From: Bacteroidota bacterium
GTDB taxonomy: Bacteria; Bacteroidota; Bacteroidia; Chitinophagales; Saprospiraceae
Assembly (NCBI GenBank): GCA_003045895.1
Contig: PZPC01000036.1
Location: 1 to 53,524, forward strand
Length of the DNA: 53,524 bases
Direction: 5' to 3'
Every line of letters begins with the position of its first letter. Positions within the stretch are counted from its first letter, which is position 1. The position numbers and the translations under genes were made by a program. The notes under the pieces were generated by a model, which was not told the DNA's origin, ran no database searches, and was given only the letters and a program-made list of their open reading frames with translations. This document shows positions 43,801-52,400 of the stretch, in pieces.

Positions 43801-46800
43801 CCACTGGGCCCAACTATACGCCTCCTGTGTCGGGTACAACGGAATACACCGTCACCGCCACCGATGCCAGCAACTGTAGCGAAACGACAACCGTGACGGT
43901 TACCGGTGGACCGGTCAACTTTTCGGTTCCCGATACCGTAGCCGTTTGTTTTGGCCAGGAAATCCTCCTGAATGTGACCAACCTGGATGAGAACGATATC
44001 CTGACCTACAGCTGGCTACCGGCCAGCAGTTTTGTGGCGGGAACCAATACGTTGGCCATGCCCAACTACATCGAAACCATCGGCGCACAGGACGTGACCG
44101 TCGAGCTGAGCAACCAATTTGGTTGTACAGCCAGTGCGCTGATTAACGTAGCGGTGGTCAACCCCAATATTGACCTGAGCTTCACCAGTCAGATCGACTG
44201 TAATGGTGGTACGGTCTCCTTCACCAATACCAGCACCAATGCCTTTGGCTACGTGTGGGACTTTGGTGATGGTACGCCCCGGAGCTACGCCGCAAACCCC
44301 GTGCATGCCTACGCCGACGGAGGCATCTACACGGTGACCCTCGACATTGTCTACGACGTAGACTGTGTGGTTCCTTTCAGCCAGCAAGTGATGGTGATGG
44401 AACCCCAGATCTTTGCGGGTTTCACCTACGATATTGCCGAATGTTCGGCCGAGGCAGCCGTGGTGCAGTTCATGGACACGTCCACCAACACCCTGAACAA
44501 TACCACCAGCTGGCAGTGGACCTTCAGCAATGCGACCCCCGCCACCAGCACGTTGCAAAACCCCACGGTCACGGTGCCCAATAGCGGGCCACTAACCGTG
44601 AGCCTGACGATTGAAACGGCCAATGGCTGTTCCAATACGATCACCGAAACCCTCGCTATTCAGCTGGTTGACCTCGACATCTCCCTGACCGACACCATTG
44701 TGGTGTGCCGGGGTGATGCCGTAACCCTCAACCCCAACGGTGATCCGGAGCTGACCTACAGCTGGATGCCCACCACCGGGTTGGATAATCCGACTGCCGC
44801 CAGCCCCGTGGCGACCCCCCTGGTCACCACTACCTACGTGGTTGCCGCTTACTCCACCGTGGGTGCGGACACGTGCTTTGTGACCGACTCCGTGGTGCTC
44901 TTCGTACCCGCCGACATCAACCTGGTCCTCAACCAGGACTCCGTGGTGGTAACCTGTGGGGAAGATGTGGTCATCACCGCCAGTGCCGATGCCAACATCA
45001 GCGTCACCTGGTGCAACTTGCAGGGCGAAGTGCTGGCTACCGGCAGCAGCATCACCGTCAATCCCTTCCGTACCGACACCATCGTGGCCAAAGCGGTCAA
45101 CGAATTCGGTTGTTTGGCCCAGGATACCGTGATTGTCATTGACAACGGGGTAGATGCCTTCATCGATCCCGGCTCGCTCGGGGGCAGCATCACCGCTTGC
45201 CAGGGCGTCGACACCACCCTCACTGTCGTCAACCAGGACGATCAGGATATTCTGAGCTACGAATGGAGCCCCGCCGCCAACATCATTGGCCCCACGGATG
45301 GCGCCAGTGTGCAAATCATGGTCAACGAAGTGGGTACGGTGGTCTTTACGGTCATTGTGGCCAACGACAAGGATTGTCGGGATACCTTATCGGTAATGGT
45401 CAACGTCCAGGAATTTGCGGGCCAGGTAGCAGACACGGCCCTGGTTTGTTACAACGAAGCGACGCCCATCAATCCGGGCGGCAACACCACGTACACCTAC
45501 AACTGGTCACCGACTACGGGGCTCGATTTGAGCAACCCGGCCAATCCGGTGGTGACCCTGACGGAGAACCAGACGTATCAGGTAACGATTACCGACCCCG
45601 CGACGGGCTGTAACAACCAGGACTCGATTGTGGTTATTGTACAACCGGACCTGGATCTGCAAACGACAGGCGGCACCCAATTGTGTGAAGTTGTGGCGGT
45701 AACACTAAGTGCGACCACCGCAGTGGCTACCAATATAACGTGGTTCTTCAACGATACCTCCATTGGTACGGGACCTACGATTTCCGTTATCCCGCCGGGT
45801 GACGGCTGCCACACCTACACGGCAGTAGCGACTGATCCGCTCACGGGCTGTGTGCAAACCAGCGAGGAAGTCATTTGTGTGCAGGAGTTCATGGGCGTGC
45901 TGCCCGATGGGCCGGTCACGGTTTGTGTCAACGAACCAACTCCGATCAACCCCAGTGGCAACCCCGAACTGGTCTATACCTGGACCCCCGAAGACGAAGC
46001 CATTGACCTGACCCAACCCTGGAACCCCGTGGTGACCACCAGTGTGCCACGCACCTACTTCGTCACGTTAGTCGATCCGGTTTTTGGTTGTACCGTCACG
46101 GACACCATCAACATCCTGGTTGCGCCGCAGCTCAACCTGGCGGTGACCCCTACGAGTAATGTATTGTGTGACAACACCGAACTGACGCTGACGGCGACCA
46201 CCGATTTTGCGCCTGCGAGCCTGTCCTGGTTCCTGCTACCCGGCGATGAACCCCTGGGTACCGGCGCTACGCTGACCTTTACGCCACCACTCGGTAGCTC
46301 GCAGGTATATGCCGTAGCGACCAGTGCCGATGGCTGTACCGAGCGCGACACCGCGACGGTCAGCAATTTCCCGATCAACGCCAGCATCACCGAAGAACTG
46401 GTCATCTGTGAGCCCACCGCTACGGTTGAGCTTTCGGTAACCAACAATGATCCCGACCAGGACCTGACCATCTTGTGGGCTTCCGCGGGTGTCTTGTCCC
46501 CACTCAACCAGGCCACGGTCACGGTAGATCCCAACGCGGCGTCCAGCTTCAGCGCGACGGTGACCAACCAGTTTGGTTGTTCCGAAGTGCTGACGACGAG
46601 CGTGACGGTGATCGACTTGCTCGGTGACCTCAGCATCAGCATTGACCAGGATACGATCCTGCTGGATGAGTCGGCGACCATCACCGTGAGCGGTTGTTTG
46701 GGTTGCAATTACGAGTGGGACCCCGCCGCGCCCGACAGCCCCGTCATTACGGTCACGCCGGGCGAAACGGGTGAATCAACTTATTTTGTCACGGTCAGCT

Positions 46801-47144
46801 TGCTGGGTTGTACCCAGAACCTGGAAGTAAGCCTGGTGGTAATAGATGGCACCTGCGACGTAGACCACGTGTTTCTACCCAATGCGTTTACCCCGAATGG
46901 TGACGGCGATAATGATTTCCTGCAAGTGCGCAGCAGCTTTGTAGAGCAGCTCACCGAGTTCGAGTTGTTGATTTACAATCGCTGGGGAGAAGAAATATTC
47001 CGGACCCAAAACCCCCTTGATCGCTGGGATGGCACCTTCCGCGATGAGCGCCTGCCCCCCGATGTCTACGGCTACTATTTACGGGTAGTTTGCCCCAATG
47101 GGGACGAACTGGTCCAGAAAGGCAACATTACCTTGTTGAGATAG
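40893..47144 (+). CDS. Giant PKD/Ig-repeat surface protein with a T9SS type B (CHU_C) tail
   Basis: About 2083 aa. The first ATG is 2 bp after the preceding stop codon; a second ATG at 40941 starts a cleaner signal peptide (MKFVTTIKTTLVSSLWLMIF), so either may be used. About 30-500 is a non-repetitive N-terminal domain. About 530-1960 alternates PKD modules (YSWDFGDPTT, WSWTFGGGNG, YVWDFGDGTP, WQWTFSNATP) with at least seven Ig-like modules carrying a YxWxPxxGL motif (YSWSPATGLSA, YSWMPTTGLDNPT). The last 90 residues (HVFLPNAFTPNGDGDNDFLQ, IYNRWGEEIFRT, WDGTFRDERLPPDVYGYYLR) are the gliding-motility-associated C-terminal, type B T9SS signal. It is probably a surface adhesin exported with its PorP partner. 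Confidence 0.93.
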   Translation: MNRGNSQSKKPQNANAMKFVTTIKTTLVSSLWLMIFSALVLLPNLKAEGIRQVAPTAGDAPVMLETGRPEFGSFADFNGPASGRLVITIGNLNETVFLGLSTEYNDDGKPFPGTFAGQYRFRIRRASDGAVVHGPFIVNGSNANATTWEQAQFGVYNVNITQNSQLMYRFQPTQLGNYYLEFDEASFPDGDDKVNIPFWDITVARNNVPINGRVWSRNWAFRTPPVDGLTPPDCVWDREFNGSLYSYTTDGFVSKIDFQNAGLQGLSFNIAFNSKGPGSSGNLTEDRKSVPNANATLNSAEHQIFLSEPDPVLFPSGICGQLITPASFSCLNENSYCLEVAVTKPGQVEVVLDFNRNGLLDPDSEDVNLVFDFPANQLSGCIPWNGLRGDGTPVTVGDTIDLIFFYSQGIQHWSAYDVEFLRNGYCIETIRPLCEPNISSSLLFWDDRNIVEDPGTGAPRDGRNGCNCATGCRTWSSFNLNAADCSNFDDNATTGYGDKTTINTWWFANTSTIVRVNIPLVQAMIVGPDSICLGETATLVASDAGATGTVTYQWTGPNNFTANTAQVNVSTAGEYCVQITDQLGCSNTICKLLTVVDAGNGTISYPPSLSACIGSSVTLVATGDINSFTYSWSPATGLSATDVASPSFTFASPITYTVTITNTTSGCSFTQAIAVAGNVEPIPGFTTQSGCNQGLGISFVNTSTAATQYSWDFGDPTTTADISTQPNPNYTYPGPGTYQVKLVVTSVDGCVAMLLQDVVITNIPLIADFDISYDTCSPDAVVVRFTDTSVNGAGNTTAWSWTFGGGNGSSNLPNPTLTLTTGQTITVNLTITTADGCTESTSQTVTIQLGPPTDQFPDVLLVCPGTAVQITPGGNPAYTYSWSPTAGIDNPTSPQPTFSPAATTTYTVTVTSSGADVCTVVETVLVTVPSVINLQVTGGGNFCTPSTTLTATTSAPTTIEWQDSNGNLLATGPNYTPPVSGTTEYTVTATDASNCSETTTVTVTGGPVNFSVPDTVAVCFGQEILLNVTNLDENDILTYSWLPASSFVAGTNTLAMPNYIETIGAQDVTVELSNQFGCTASALINVAVVNPNIDLSFTSQIDCNGGTVSFTNTSTNAFGYVWDFGDGTPRSYAANPVHAYADGGIYTVTLDIVYDVDCVVPFSQQVMVMEPQIFAGFTYDIAECSAEAAVVQFMDTSTNTLNNTTSWQWTFSNATPATSTLQNPTVTVPNSGPLTVSLTIETANGCSNTITETLAIQLVDLDISLTDTIVVCRGDAVTLNPNGDPELTYSWMPTTGLDNPTAASPVATPLVTTTYVVAAYSTVGADTCFVTDSVVLFVPADINLVLNQDSVVVTCGEDVVITASADANISVTWCNLQGEVLATGSSITVNPFRTDTIVAKAVNEFGCLAQDTVIVIDNGVDAFIDPGSLGGSITACQGVDTTLTVVNQDDQDILSYEWSPAANIIGPTDGASVQIMVNEVGTVVFTVIVANDKDCRDTLSVMVNVQEFAGQVADTALVCYNEATPINPGGNTTYTYNWSPTTGLDLSNPANPVVTLTENQTYQVTITDPATGCNNQDSIVVIVQPDLDLQTTGGTQLCEVVAVTLSATTAVATNITWFFNDTSIGTGPTISVIPPGDGCHTYTAVATDPLTGCVQTSEEVICVQEFMGVLPDGPVTVCVNEPTPINPSGNPELVYTWTPEDEAIDLTQPWNPVVTTSVPRTYFVTLVDPVFGCTVTDTINILVAPQLNLAVTPTSNVLCDNTELTLTATTDFAPASLSWFLLPGDEPLGTGATLTFTPPLGSSQVYAVATSADGCTERDTATVSNFPINASITEELVICEPTATVELSVTNNDPDQDLTILWASAGVLSPLNQATVTVDPNAASSFSATVTNQFGCSEVLTTSVTVIDLLGDLSISIDQDTILLDESATITVSGCLGCNYEWDPAAPDSPVITVTPGETGESTYFVTVSLLGCTQNLEVSLVVIDGTCDVDHVFLPNAFTPNGDGDNDFLQVRSSFVEQLTEFELLIYNRWGEEIFRTQNPLDRWDGTFRDERLPPDVYGYYLRVVCPNGDELVQKGNITLLR

Positions 47145-47178
47145 GGTAAACCTGAATAGATAAAGTTAAAATAAATAT

Positions 47179-47218
47179 AAACGGCTGGCTACAATTTGTA
47201 GTCAGCCGTTTTTTTTTC
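47179..47218 (+). terminator. Intrinsic terminator of the PorP-OmpA-PKD unit
   Basis: Positions 47179-47193 and 47197-47211 pair over 15 positions with one G-T wobble (AAACGGCTGGCTACA arm), followed by an unbroken T-run. It lies 35 bp past the adhesin stop codon. Confidence 0.9.
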
Positions 47219-47265
47219 ATCTTGGCACCCCATAAACCTGTTTTGAATACCGACCCAACAACGTC

Positions 47266-47694
47266 ATGAGAAAAACCATCCTCAGTGTACTCTTCTTATT
47301 CATTTTATTCGGCGCCACCCTTCGTGCCCAAACTGAAATTAAATTGAGCCCCTTGCTGATTGCCGGCCTGGTAGCCGTATCCATCGAACAAGGCTTCCGG
47401 GGTGAAACCGGGGTAGAACTTGATATTCTTGGTGCCGAGGGTTTTTTCTATTCCTACGTATCCGGCAAATATTATTTCAATCCCCGCATGGGCCTGGACC
47501 GCTTTTATGCGGGTGTATTCCTGGGCGGTGGTTCCGACGTAGGTGCGGGCGGTGGATTCCTGATCGGCAGCAAGTTGCTGTCGCGCAGCAACAAAGTCCT
47601 TTTTGAGATTGGTGTCGGAGCCGGACGAAGTTTCACCGATGGTAATTTTATTCCCACCGGAAAGTTGCATTTTGGTTACCGCATTGGCGGCTAG
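47266..47694 (+). CDS. Small outer-membrane beta-barrel-like protein
   Basis: The 142-aa protein has a signal peptide (MRKTILSVLFLFILFGATLRAQ). The rest is Gly-rich with alternating strands (GVELDILGAEGFFYSYVSGK, YYFNPRMGLDRFYAGVFLGG, VLFEIGVGAGRSFTDG, KLHFGYRIGG), suggesting a small barrel such as the DUF3575-like group. The specific family is not recognised. It follows the adhesin terminator, so it is a separate transcription unit. Confidence 0.7.
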   Translation: MRKTILSVLFLFILFGATLRAQTEIKLSPLLIAGLVAVSIEQGFRGETGVELDILGAEGFFYSYVSGKYYFNPRMGLDRFYAGVFLGGGSDVGAGGGFLIGSKLLSRSNKVLFEIGVGAGRSFTDGNFIPTGKLHFGYRIGG

Positions 47695-47772
47695 TGGACA
47701 ATATCGCGTCCTGCTCCATTTTTTTCCTTCGAAAAATGCGCTGAAATAGGAAGTGTACACTAGCTTTACCCC

Positions 47773-49029
47773 ATGCAAACTACCGATATCTGTATTGTAG
47801 GCGCAGGCCCGGGTGGCGCTGCCGCTGCGCTCAAACTCAGCTACCTGGGTATTCCCTGTGTATTGCTCGACAAGGCCACCTTTCCCCGCGACAAAATCTG
47901 CGGCGATGCCGTGAGTGGCAAAGTAACCGTTCAGTTGGAACGCCTGGATCCGGCCATGCTGGCGCGTTTCCGGCGCCTGCAGACCAACATTGATGTCTGG
48001 GGCATCCGGTTTATTCCCGCCAGCGGTACGGCCCTCAACCTGCCTTTCAAGCTCAACTACGACAAGCAGCGCGAGGATTCGCCCGGCTACGTCATGCGCC
48101 GGGTAGACTTCGACAATTTCCTGGTAGAGGAAGTGCGCCAACGGGACAATATCGACTTTCGGGAAGGAGTCAGCGTGGCAACGTACCAGCAAACGGCGAC
48201 GGGCTGGGAAGTCAAAGACAAAACCGGCGACCTCCACCTGCACTGCAAACTGCTGCTGGTAGCCGACGGCGCCCACTCCTACTTCAGCCGCCATATCGCC
48301 GGCCACCAGAAAGACAATGCCCACCACGCAGCAGCCCTGCGCGCCTATTACCAGGGGGTGACCGGATTCCACGATGACAACTTCATTGAGCTCCATTTCC
48401 TGCCCGAACTGAACCCGGGCTATTTCTGGATTTTTCCGCTCCCCGACGGGGGCGCCAACGTGGGCCTGGGCATGCGCAGTGACTTTATCCAGAAACGCGG
48501 CGTCAACCTATACGAATTACTGGAAGGCGCCATCGCCAACCATCCGGAGATCGCGGCCCGCTTTGCCAATGCAACGCTCCAGGGCAAGGTCGTTGGCTAC
48601 GGCTTGCCACTGGGTTCCAAACGGCGATCCCTTTCCGGCGACCACTACCTGCTGCTGGGTGATGCTGGCCACCTGGTGGACCCCCTCACGGGCGAAGGTA
48701 TTGGCAATGCCTTCTACAGTGGCTTCATCGCCGCGGAGCAAGCCGTACAGTGCCTGGCCCAGGAGCGCTACGACGCCGAATTCCTGAAGGATTACGACGT
48801 GCGGGTGGATCGGGTGCTGCGGCAGGAAATGCGGCTGAGCTACCAGTTGCAACGCATTATGCAATGGGAATGGCTCACCAATACCATTACCACTTTCATT
48901 AGCAATAACCCGCGTATCATTGAGCTCCTTTGTCGCATGTATACCGATTTTGACCTGCGCAAGGAACTCGTGCGGCCCTGGTTCTGGGTGCGGATGTGGT
49001 GGGGTAGAAACAAACAGGTCAGTAAATAA
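47773..49029 (+). CDS. Geranylgeranyl-reductase-family FAD-dependent oxidoreductase
   Basis: The 418-aa flavoprotein has the N-terminal Rossmann motif DICIVGAGPGGAAAALKLSY, the family motif FPRDKICGDAVSG (about 39-51), and the FAD-binding stretch LLLGDAGHLVDPLTGEGIGN (about 293-312). Relatives reduce isoprenoid double bonds (archaeal lipids, chlorophyll, menaquinone side chains) or act as hydroxylases; the substrate here is unknown. TAGCTTTA, one base off TAnnTTTG, lies only 4 bp before the ATG, so if it is used the mRNA is nearly leaderless. The candidate small RNA region follows. Confidence 0.88.
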   Translation: MQTTDICIVGAGPGGAAAALKLSYLGIPCVLLDKATFPRDKICGDAVSGKVTVQLERLDPAMLARFRRLQTNIDVWGIRFIPASGTALNLPFKLNYDKQREDSPGYVMRRVDFDNFLVEEVRQRDNIDFREGVSVATYQQTATGWEVKDKTGDLHLHCKLLLVADGAHSYFSRHIAGHQKDNAHHAAALRAYYQGVTGFHDDNFIELHFLPELNPGYFWIFPLPDGGANVGLGMRSDFIQKRGVNLYELLEGAIANHPEIAARFANATLQGKVVGYGLPLGSKRRSLSGDHYLLLGDAGHLVDPLTGEGIGNAFYSGFIAAEQAVQCLAQERYDAEFLKDYDVRVDRVLRQEMRLSYQLQRIMQWEWLTNTITTFISNNPRIIELLCRMYTDFDLRKELVRPWFWVRMWWGRNKQVSK

Positions 49030-49217
49030 ATTTCCTACCCGTACAACTTTTTCTGCTCCCATTTGCTCTATTAATAAGCAAGTATGCTGACTTACCACCT
49101 GGGCGGATGGCCTGATTGGTGCTAAAGATTATGCCTGCCCCCCCCAAAGGGACGGGAGGATAATCAAGTTTTCATTTTTTTGTCAAAAAATTAGGAAAAA
49201 TCGTTATTTCTGGTGCG

Positions 49218-49328
49218 AAGTGTAACAAATTGCCCGGAATTCAGTTAAAAATAATGTTGGCTTAAGTTTCATAACTAGTGAGTGTAAAGTGGAAGCCCCG
49301 TAATGGTTATTACGGGGCTTCGTTTTTT
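49218..49328 (+). ncRNA. Candidate small RNA of about 110 nt
   Basis: A promoter-like pair (TTTG at 49179-49182, and TATTTCTG at 49205-49212, one base off TAnnTTTG, 22 bp apart) precedes about 110 nt of non-coding sequence that ends in a strong intrinsic terminator. The upstream gene stops 262 bp before that terminator, so a separate transcript is plausible. The 5' end is estimated. Confidence 0.33.
49292..49328 (+). terminator. Strong intrinsic terminator
   Basis: GAAGCCCCGTAAT (49292-49304) pairs perfectly over 13 bp with ATTACGGGGCTTC (49309-49321), with a GGTT loop and a run of T. It terminates either the oxidoreductase gene with a long 3' tail or the candidate sRNA. Confidence 0.88.
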
Positions 49329-49372
49329 TAAGGGCGAAAAATTCAACCAATTAAACAATCCTTATCTTCGAC

Positions 49373-49469
49373 GGGTTGATTTCTAATATCTATCCTGTCA
49401 GAAGTTGGCGGGTTCCTGCCTTGCTCGACGGCAAGCGGGGTTGATTTCTAATATCTATCCTGTCAGAAG
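49373..49469. repeat. Two perfect 32-bp direct repeats
   Basis: GGGTTGATTTCTAATATCTA and the following 12 bases occur identically at 49373-49404 and 49438-49469. The 33-bp gap holds a small CTTGC/GCAAG hairpin. The second copy ends 10 bp before the ATG of the next gene, so the pair covers its likely promoter and leader. Confidence 0.85.
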
Positions 49470-49479
49470 CCCGTTCGTT

Positions 49480-52400
49480 ATGCCTAAAATGTTTACCCCT
49501 GTTTCGCTGGTTGTCTTGCTGCTGTTCAGCGGCTGCGCAAATTACCACCTCAATTATTCGCCTGCTGCCCGCGATTGGCAACAAGCTGTCCTGCCGGTAG
49601 AGCCCCCCGTTTATACCATTTACCTGATTGGAGGAACGGGTACTTCAACCAACGCTGGCCAGGACCTACCCGCCCTCCGGGCCCTGCAGACGACGCTGGC
49701 CGGAGCCAATAAAAATAGCGCCCTCGTCTTTTTAGGTGACAACCTCTACCCGGCGGGCATGGCTCCCAAGTCGGAAGCTACCGACCGCGACCGCGCCGAA
49801 GCTGCGCTGGATACGCAATTGGCGAGTTTTGCGCACTATGCCGGACGGGTTTTCTTCGTAGCCGGGGATCACGACTGGTACGAATACGGGGTCGCTGGCC
49901 TGCAACGCCAGGCGCGCTACCTGGATAAAGAATCAGACGGCAAGGCCCGCCTCCTACCCCGACCCGGTTGTGGCGATCCGGTAGAAGTGGAGCTGACCGA
50001 CGACATCACCCTACTCCTCCTCGATTCGCAGTGGTGGCTGGCCAACTGGCGCGGGATTACAGCCATCAATGATGGCTGCGAAGCCAAGAGCCGGGCAGAT
50101 TTTGCCTTCCTGCTCCAGGAAGCCATGAAGAGCAACCGCCGCCAGGAGTTGGTGGTCGCCATGCACCACCCCGTCTTCAGCAACGGCCCCCACGGCGGGA
50201 AGTTTACCCTCTCGGAACACCTCTTCCCCTTGCGCGACATCCACCCCAGCCTGGTCTTACCGTTGCCCCTGGTGGGTTCTGCCGTCCGCTTGCTCCAGGC
50301 TTCGTTGGGGCTGCGGCAAGACTTGGCCAATTCAACCTACAACGACCTGCGCAAGCTGCTCACCAGCCAGGCCAACGCCATTGGCGACGTCGTTTTTGCG
50401 GCGGCTCATGAACATAGTTTGCAATACTGGGACAAAGACAACCAGCACTACATCGTCAGCGGTTCCGGTGCCCGGGCCAGTGGCAGCCGCACGGGCAATG
50501 GCGCCCGCTTTGCCTACGGCGGTGTGGGGTTCTCGCAACTCAACTACTACCCCGATGGCCAGGTGTGGGTGCAATATTTCCAAACGCCGGCAGGCGCCGA
50601 AAAGCAACTGGTGTACCAGCAAAAGATCAAGCCCAGCCGTGCCGAACGGAAATTGCCGGCACCGGCTACCCCGGAAGTTCAAACCTATAGCTTTGCGGCG
50701 ACCAGCCAGCGAACCCTGCCCCTGAGTGCGGTCAACTTTCAGCGAACCGCTACCGGCCAGGCCATTTGGGGCCACCACTACCGCGACGCTTATGGCACCG
50801 AAATGCAGGTGCGCGAACTGGACTTGCGCCAGGCCAACCTGGTGCCCGTCAAGCGCGGCGGCGGATTCCAGACCAACTCTCTCCGCCTTGAAAATACCCA
50901 CAACGGCAAACAATATACCCTGCGCTCCATCGACAAAGACGCCAGCCGTACGGTACCCTACCCCCTCAACACCAACCTGATTCTCGACATTGTACGCGAC
51001 AACTTCTCGGCTTCTCATCCCCTCGGCGCCCTGGCGGTAGCCCCCCTGGCCGAAGCGGCCGGGGTTTACCACGCCAACCCCCAACTGGTCTATCTGCCCA
51101 CCCAACCGGCACTCGGCGACTTCAACGCCGATTACGCCGATGCCCTCTACCTGTTCGAAGAACGCCCCGACGATAAGCAGTGGTGCGACGACCCGGCTTT
51201 TGGCAACCCCCAGGACATCATCAGTACGTTCGATATGCTGGAAGAAGTCCGGCAAGATCACGACCACCTCGTCGATCAGCGCTGGACTATCCGCTCCCGG
51301 CTCTTCGATCTCGTCATCGGCGACTGGGACCGCCACGATGACCAGTGGCGGTGGGCCGCCATCGAACGCGGCAAAAAAGTGTACTACCGCCCCATCCCCC
51401 GCGACCGCGACCAGGCCTTCGCCAACTACGACGGCTTCATTTTCGATATCGCCCGCCTGGTGTCGCCCAAAAGCAAGCAGTGGCGCCCCTATACCGACCA
51501 GCTCGGGCGCACCCACTGGGCGACCTACAACGCTTTTTTGTTTGACCAGAGTTTTCTCACGGGCCTCAGTTGGGCCAACTGGCAGGAAGCGGCCAGCCAC
51601 TTGCAAACGACCCTGACGGATGAAGTCATCGAGCAATCCTTTGCCAGCGCCTGGCCCGAGCCCTTCCTCGGCCGCGATGGGCCAGCCATCAAAGCCACCA
51701 TCAAGGGGCGGCGGGATCAACTGGTCGCCATTGCCCAGGATTACTATACGTTCCTGGCAAAAAACGTCGACGTGCTGGGAACCGATAAAAAAGACCTCTT
51801 CCTGGTCGAACGATTAGACGACCAGCATACGCGGGTGCGGGTCTTTGATACCAACAAGGAAGGAGACCAGGAAGCCGTAAAATACGACCGCACCTTCCTG
51901 AGCAGCGAAACCCAAAATATTTACTGCTACGGGCTGGGCGACGAAGATATTTTCCAGGTACGGGGCCAGGTCAGATACGGCAGCAAGGTACACCTCATCG
52001 GCGGCGAGGGCGACGACCAGTTCGACGACCAATCCAAGAGTACGCGCGCGGGCTGCCTGGTGCAGCTCTACGACTTCAAAAAAGAAGACAACCAGCTCGT
52101 CCACACCAGCGACAGCCGCGATCGCCGCAGCCAACGCCCCGAAGACAACCTCTACAATCGGCGCAGCACGGCCTACCTCCACAATTTCAACGCGGTGCTG
52201 CCGTTCCTGGGCTTCAACCCCGACGACAAGCTCTTTGCCGGTTTCCAGGGCACCTACACGCGCTACGGCTTCCACAAAGCGCCTTACGCCAGCCAGCATC
52301 GCTACGGAGCCTTGGTTTCGCTGGCCAGTGGCGGAGTCAGCGCCTACTACCAGGGCGACTTTGCCCACGTCATCGGCCGCTGGGGCCTGCAGTTGGGCGC

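Larger units (their letters stand above)
49030..49479. other. Gene-free spacer with candidate sRNA and direct repeats
   Basis: 450 bp without a credible gene. It holds a candidate promoter plus small RNA ending in a strong terminator (49205-49328) and two perfect 32-bp direct repeats (49373-49404, 49438-49469) just upstream of the phosphoesterase/Omp85 gene. Confidence 0.7.

Noticed and set aside
50332-51720. Long minus-strand frame opposite the phosphoesterase-Omp85 gene
   Set aside because: Antisense shadow of well-supported coding sequence; no motif recognised.
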